A DNA stretch of 64,000 nt from Plecoglossus altivelis (lineage: Eukaryota; Chordata; Actinopteri; Osmeriformes; Plecoglossidae): contig BROE01000011.1 in NCBI GenBank assembly GCA_036571765.1, forward strand, positions 9,168,324 to 9,232,323. Reading direction: 5' to 3'. The notes beneath the pieces were generated by a model, which made no database searches, was not told where the DNA came from, and saw only the letters and a program-made list of their open reading frames with translations. Below are positions 63,267-64,000 of this stretch, piece by piece; position 1 is the stretch's first letter; every line of letters begins with the position of its first letter. The position numbers and the translations under genes were made by a program.

Positions 63267-64000
63267 GTATCCTAAAGATTGCAACTAGCCCTATTTAATG
63301 CTATTGTCTTCTCAGTGGTCTTTCTAGTGTGGATTCGGGTCTGCAAATGTTACAGTATATATTTACCCATTTCACCATGTAGCTAAAATGACTACTAGAT
63401 ATTTGGGTTTTGATGCATTGTCTGTCTTAGCTGGTTTATAAGGTAGCTAACTGATAACCAAAAACTGATAAACCAACTCGCCGAATATTAGATATTTAAC
63501 ACATTGCCTTTACACACACTTACGCTTTTAATTTGATATGAGGTTTGTGCACTCTACACTTATGCCAAATAACCTAGCTAACTTTAAAAAGTTACAGTTA
63601 CACAGTTGTTTGACAAAAGACCAATGCACCTGTTGGGAACCCAGATATCTGTTTGCAACATGCCTTGACAAGTCAATGACTGGTGACACAACATTAGGGA
63701 GAGTTGACTTTTATGGAGATAGGACATCCTCTATGACATAAGAACCCAGACATACTTCACATAGAGCACATGTGGAGTATAGAGTATACACAGAGTCAAT
63801 ATGAAGTAGCTCAAAGTTAAAACAAAGGGAAACATTTGCTAACGTGTGTTGGGTTGTGAGACAGTTCATTTTCTTTTAGGTTATACAAATCTCTTGACAA
63901 TCCAGTTTTTCTGGTACAAAATGTAACAGTTGCTAGGTGGATATGATACCCTGAGCCCCGTGGATGTTGAATCTGTAATCTTACCCCATGTTAGGCTGTA
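63267..64000 (+). other. First intron of nfe2l3
   Basis: Starts at the donor GTATCC and runs to the window end. No exon recognised; the 67-codon frame at 63538-63741 shows no domain. Confidence 0.6.

Overview
This window is vertebrate nuclear DNA, almost certainly from a ray-finned (teleost) fish. The genes have compact introns with GT-AG sites, the intergenic DNA is full of (CA)n, (GA)n and (CT)n microsatellites, and the proteins look like teleost versions: a tripartite LPXRFamide precursor, a cytochrome c ending in ATS, and an HDEL-tailed FKBP14. No prokaryotic operon, CRISPR array, rRNA or intact transposon was seen. All gene models were built by eye from open frames and splice sites.

Layout. 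379-981 (-): first two coding exons of nup42, which continues off the left edge. 4503-6763 (+): prr15, with TATA and CCAAT boxes and a non-coding first exon. 8855-14640 (+): wipf3, seven coding exons. 14988-16462 (-): fkbp14, four exons, whose promoter has an ER-stress-element-like arrangement. 16735-22468 (-): colq, 17 coding exons, the collagen tail that anchors acetylcholinesterase. 23850-25536 (-): cycs, somatic cytochrome c. 25677-29490 (-): the C7orf31/SPMIP4 orthologue, with a GC-AG intron and a possible upstream ORF. 30520-31275 (-): npvf, the RFamide (GnIH/LPXRFa) precursor. 31276-62732: about 31 kb without a confident gene, microsatellite-rich to about 58.7 kb and then AT-rich and repeat-poor, resembling regulatory DNA. 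62733-63266 (+): first coding exon of nfe2l3, which runs off the right edge.

Gene order. CYCS, C7orf31, NPVF and NFE2L3 are neighbours on human 7p15 and NUP42 is nearby. PRR15, WIPF3 and FKBP14 are neighbours on human 7p14. COLQ is on human 3p25, so its place between fkbp14 and cycs marks a rearrangement. The genes are unrelated eukaryotic single transcription units: mRNA export, actin regulation, ER collagen folding, synaptic matrix, respiration and apoptosis, cilium/sperm axoneme, neuropeptide, and an ER-anchored bZIP factor.

I found no wholly new system. The most interesting points are the CCAAT-N26-CCACG element at fkbp14, a one-base frame conflict at colq collagen exon 4/5, a cysteine-containing insertion in the third RFamide segment of npvf, a GC-AG intron and a TGATG stop/start overlap in the C7orf31 orthologue, CTCF-like motifs flanking wipf3, and a candidate conserved non-coding block upstream of nfe2l3.
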